The position numbers were made by a program, and so were the translations under genes. The notes below the pieces were generated by a model, which worked only from the letters and a program-made list of their open reading frames with translations, was not told the DNA's origin and searched no databases. 64,000 bases of DNA, taken from Lunularia cruciata. Taxonomy: Eukaryota > Streptophyta > Marchantiopsida > Lunulariales > Lunulariaceae. Where the stretch lies: contig OX419757.1 of the NCBI GenBank assembly GCA_948567375.1, positions 27,776,001 to 27,840,000 on the forward strand. The letters are read 5' to 3'. Positions 63,430-64,000 of the stretch are shown piece by piece. The stretch's first letter is position 1. Each line of letters starts with the position of its first letter.

Positions 63430-63910
63430 AAGAGTCCCTCACGAACTTTTGATAATAAGGAGCTCAGCAGCCGGCAATGATTCGAAATTTTCAGAGGACC
63501 ATTGATTTTGGGGGAGAGAAGAGGAAGAGAGAGAAATTTTAGAGGCTTCACTTTTGCCATTTTCGGGTGAGGGGAGATTTGAATTTATTTTCAAAGAAGA
63601 GAGACTTTTTGGAGAGAAGAAAGGAAGAGAGAAAAACTTCAAATATTTGTGGGTGAGAGCGGAGATTGAAAATTTTTCAAACAGGAGTGATTGTCGAGGA
63701 GAAAGAGGAGAGAAAAGTTTCATTAACTTCACTTTTACCATTTATGGGAGATTCAAAGAAGGGATTTCATAGAGCAGAGTTCACTCTTCCCATTTTCAGG
63801 AGAGATGGGAGAGGGGAGATTTTGAGAAAAACTCTAGAGATCTCACATAGACAACGAGCATTGCATGTTCCCCACTATGAACAGGTTTGGGATTATTCTT
63901 AAAACTCTTC
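63430..63910. other. GA-rich region with internal repeats
   Basis: Purine-rich (plus strand) with repeated phrases such as GAGAGAAGAGGAAGAGAGAG, GAGAGAAGAAAGGAAGAGAG and the pair CTTCACTTTTGCCATTTTCG / CTTCACTTTTACCATTTATG. Open frames on both strands (up to 100 codons) look like by-products of this composition. It could be a 5' UTR or promoter of a gene beyond the window; there is no direct support. Confidence 0.4.
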
Positions 63911-64000
63911 AAATATATATTTATAAGGAAAAAATAAAGTTGTAAGGAATTGAGTGTACGTAAACAGTACTAATATAAATTTGTAAAGAACTCACTTATA

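Noticed and set aside
63366-63902. Overlapping frames of 60-100 codons on both strands in the GA-rich block
   Set aside because: Purine bias keeps several frames open at once; no domain and no consistent start.
1-64000. CRISPR arrays, prokaryotic operons, rRNA genes
   Set aside because: None of the repeat-spacer, ribosome-binding or rRNA signatures is present, and the whole content is plant nuclear repeat sequence.

Overview
The window is nuclear DNA of a land plant with a large, repeat-rich genome. The evidence is Ty3/gypsy LTR retrotransposons of at least three lineages, 5-bp target-site duplications, tRNA primer sites, chromodomain integrases, a PIF/Harbinger transposase relic, AT-rich composition and no compact gene clusters. 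I recognise no intact host gene, rRNA, tRNA or CRISPR array. The species cannot be fixed from the sequence; a fern, gymnosperm, lycophyte or other large-genome plant would all fit.

I use working names. CHR is a chromovirus family (LTR about 735 bp, TG...CA ends, initiator-Met-type primer site, chromodomain) with all visible copies on the minus strand. TAT is a non-chromoviral Ty3/gypsy family (LTR about 690 bp, primer site resembling a tRNA-Asp site, DGG protease, extra ORFs before gag, no chromodomain). HSE is a second chromovirus family (LTR about 412-432 bp, packed with GAA/TTC heat-shock-type palindromes).

Layout: 1-3.3 kb is featureless. 3.7-6.6 kb is a decayed CHR pol (CHR-0). 7.4-42.5 kb is one CHR element (CHR-1, minus strand, about 6.4 kb of own sequence) cut into four blocks by three TAT elements: TAT-A (8955-16149, +), TAT-B (17001-24388, +) and TAT-C (26808-40926, -). 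TAT-C in turn holds a CHR solo LTR (26967-27723, duplication GAGAG) and a nearly complete HSE element (31068-36734, duplication ACACA). 42.5-46.2 kb holds fragments of other gypsy elements, an (AT)n microsatellite and CHR-2 (5' LTR, leader, gag start). 46.2-46.7 kb is a relic of what may be a non-LTR retroelement. 47-51 kb holds a 240-bp foldback, short tandem repeats and an unrecognised decayed coding region. 51.0-61.35 kb is a third long CHR copy (CHR-3), broken by a TAT solo LTR (51172-51852) and a second HSE element (52883-58515, duplication TCATT). It abuts a PIF/Harbinger transposase pseudogene (61355-62004, -). The last 2 kb has short repeats and a perfect 23-bp hairpin.

Nearly every polyprotein carries stops and frameshifts, so nothing here looks autonomously mobile today; HSE-1 is the best preserved. 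The points most worth following are: heat-shock-element clusters upstream of a TATA box in every HSE LTR; a small ORF between primer site and gag that is recognisably conserved across the different chromovirus families; and, in all three TAT copies, a 74-codon F-box-like ORF next to the primer site plus a zinc-knuckle ORF upstream of gag. TAT-B and TAT-C also lie tail to tail, an arrangement that could give long double-stranded RNA by read-through.
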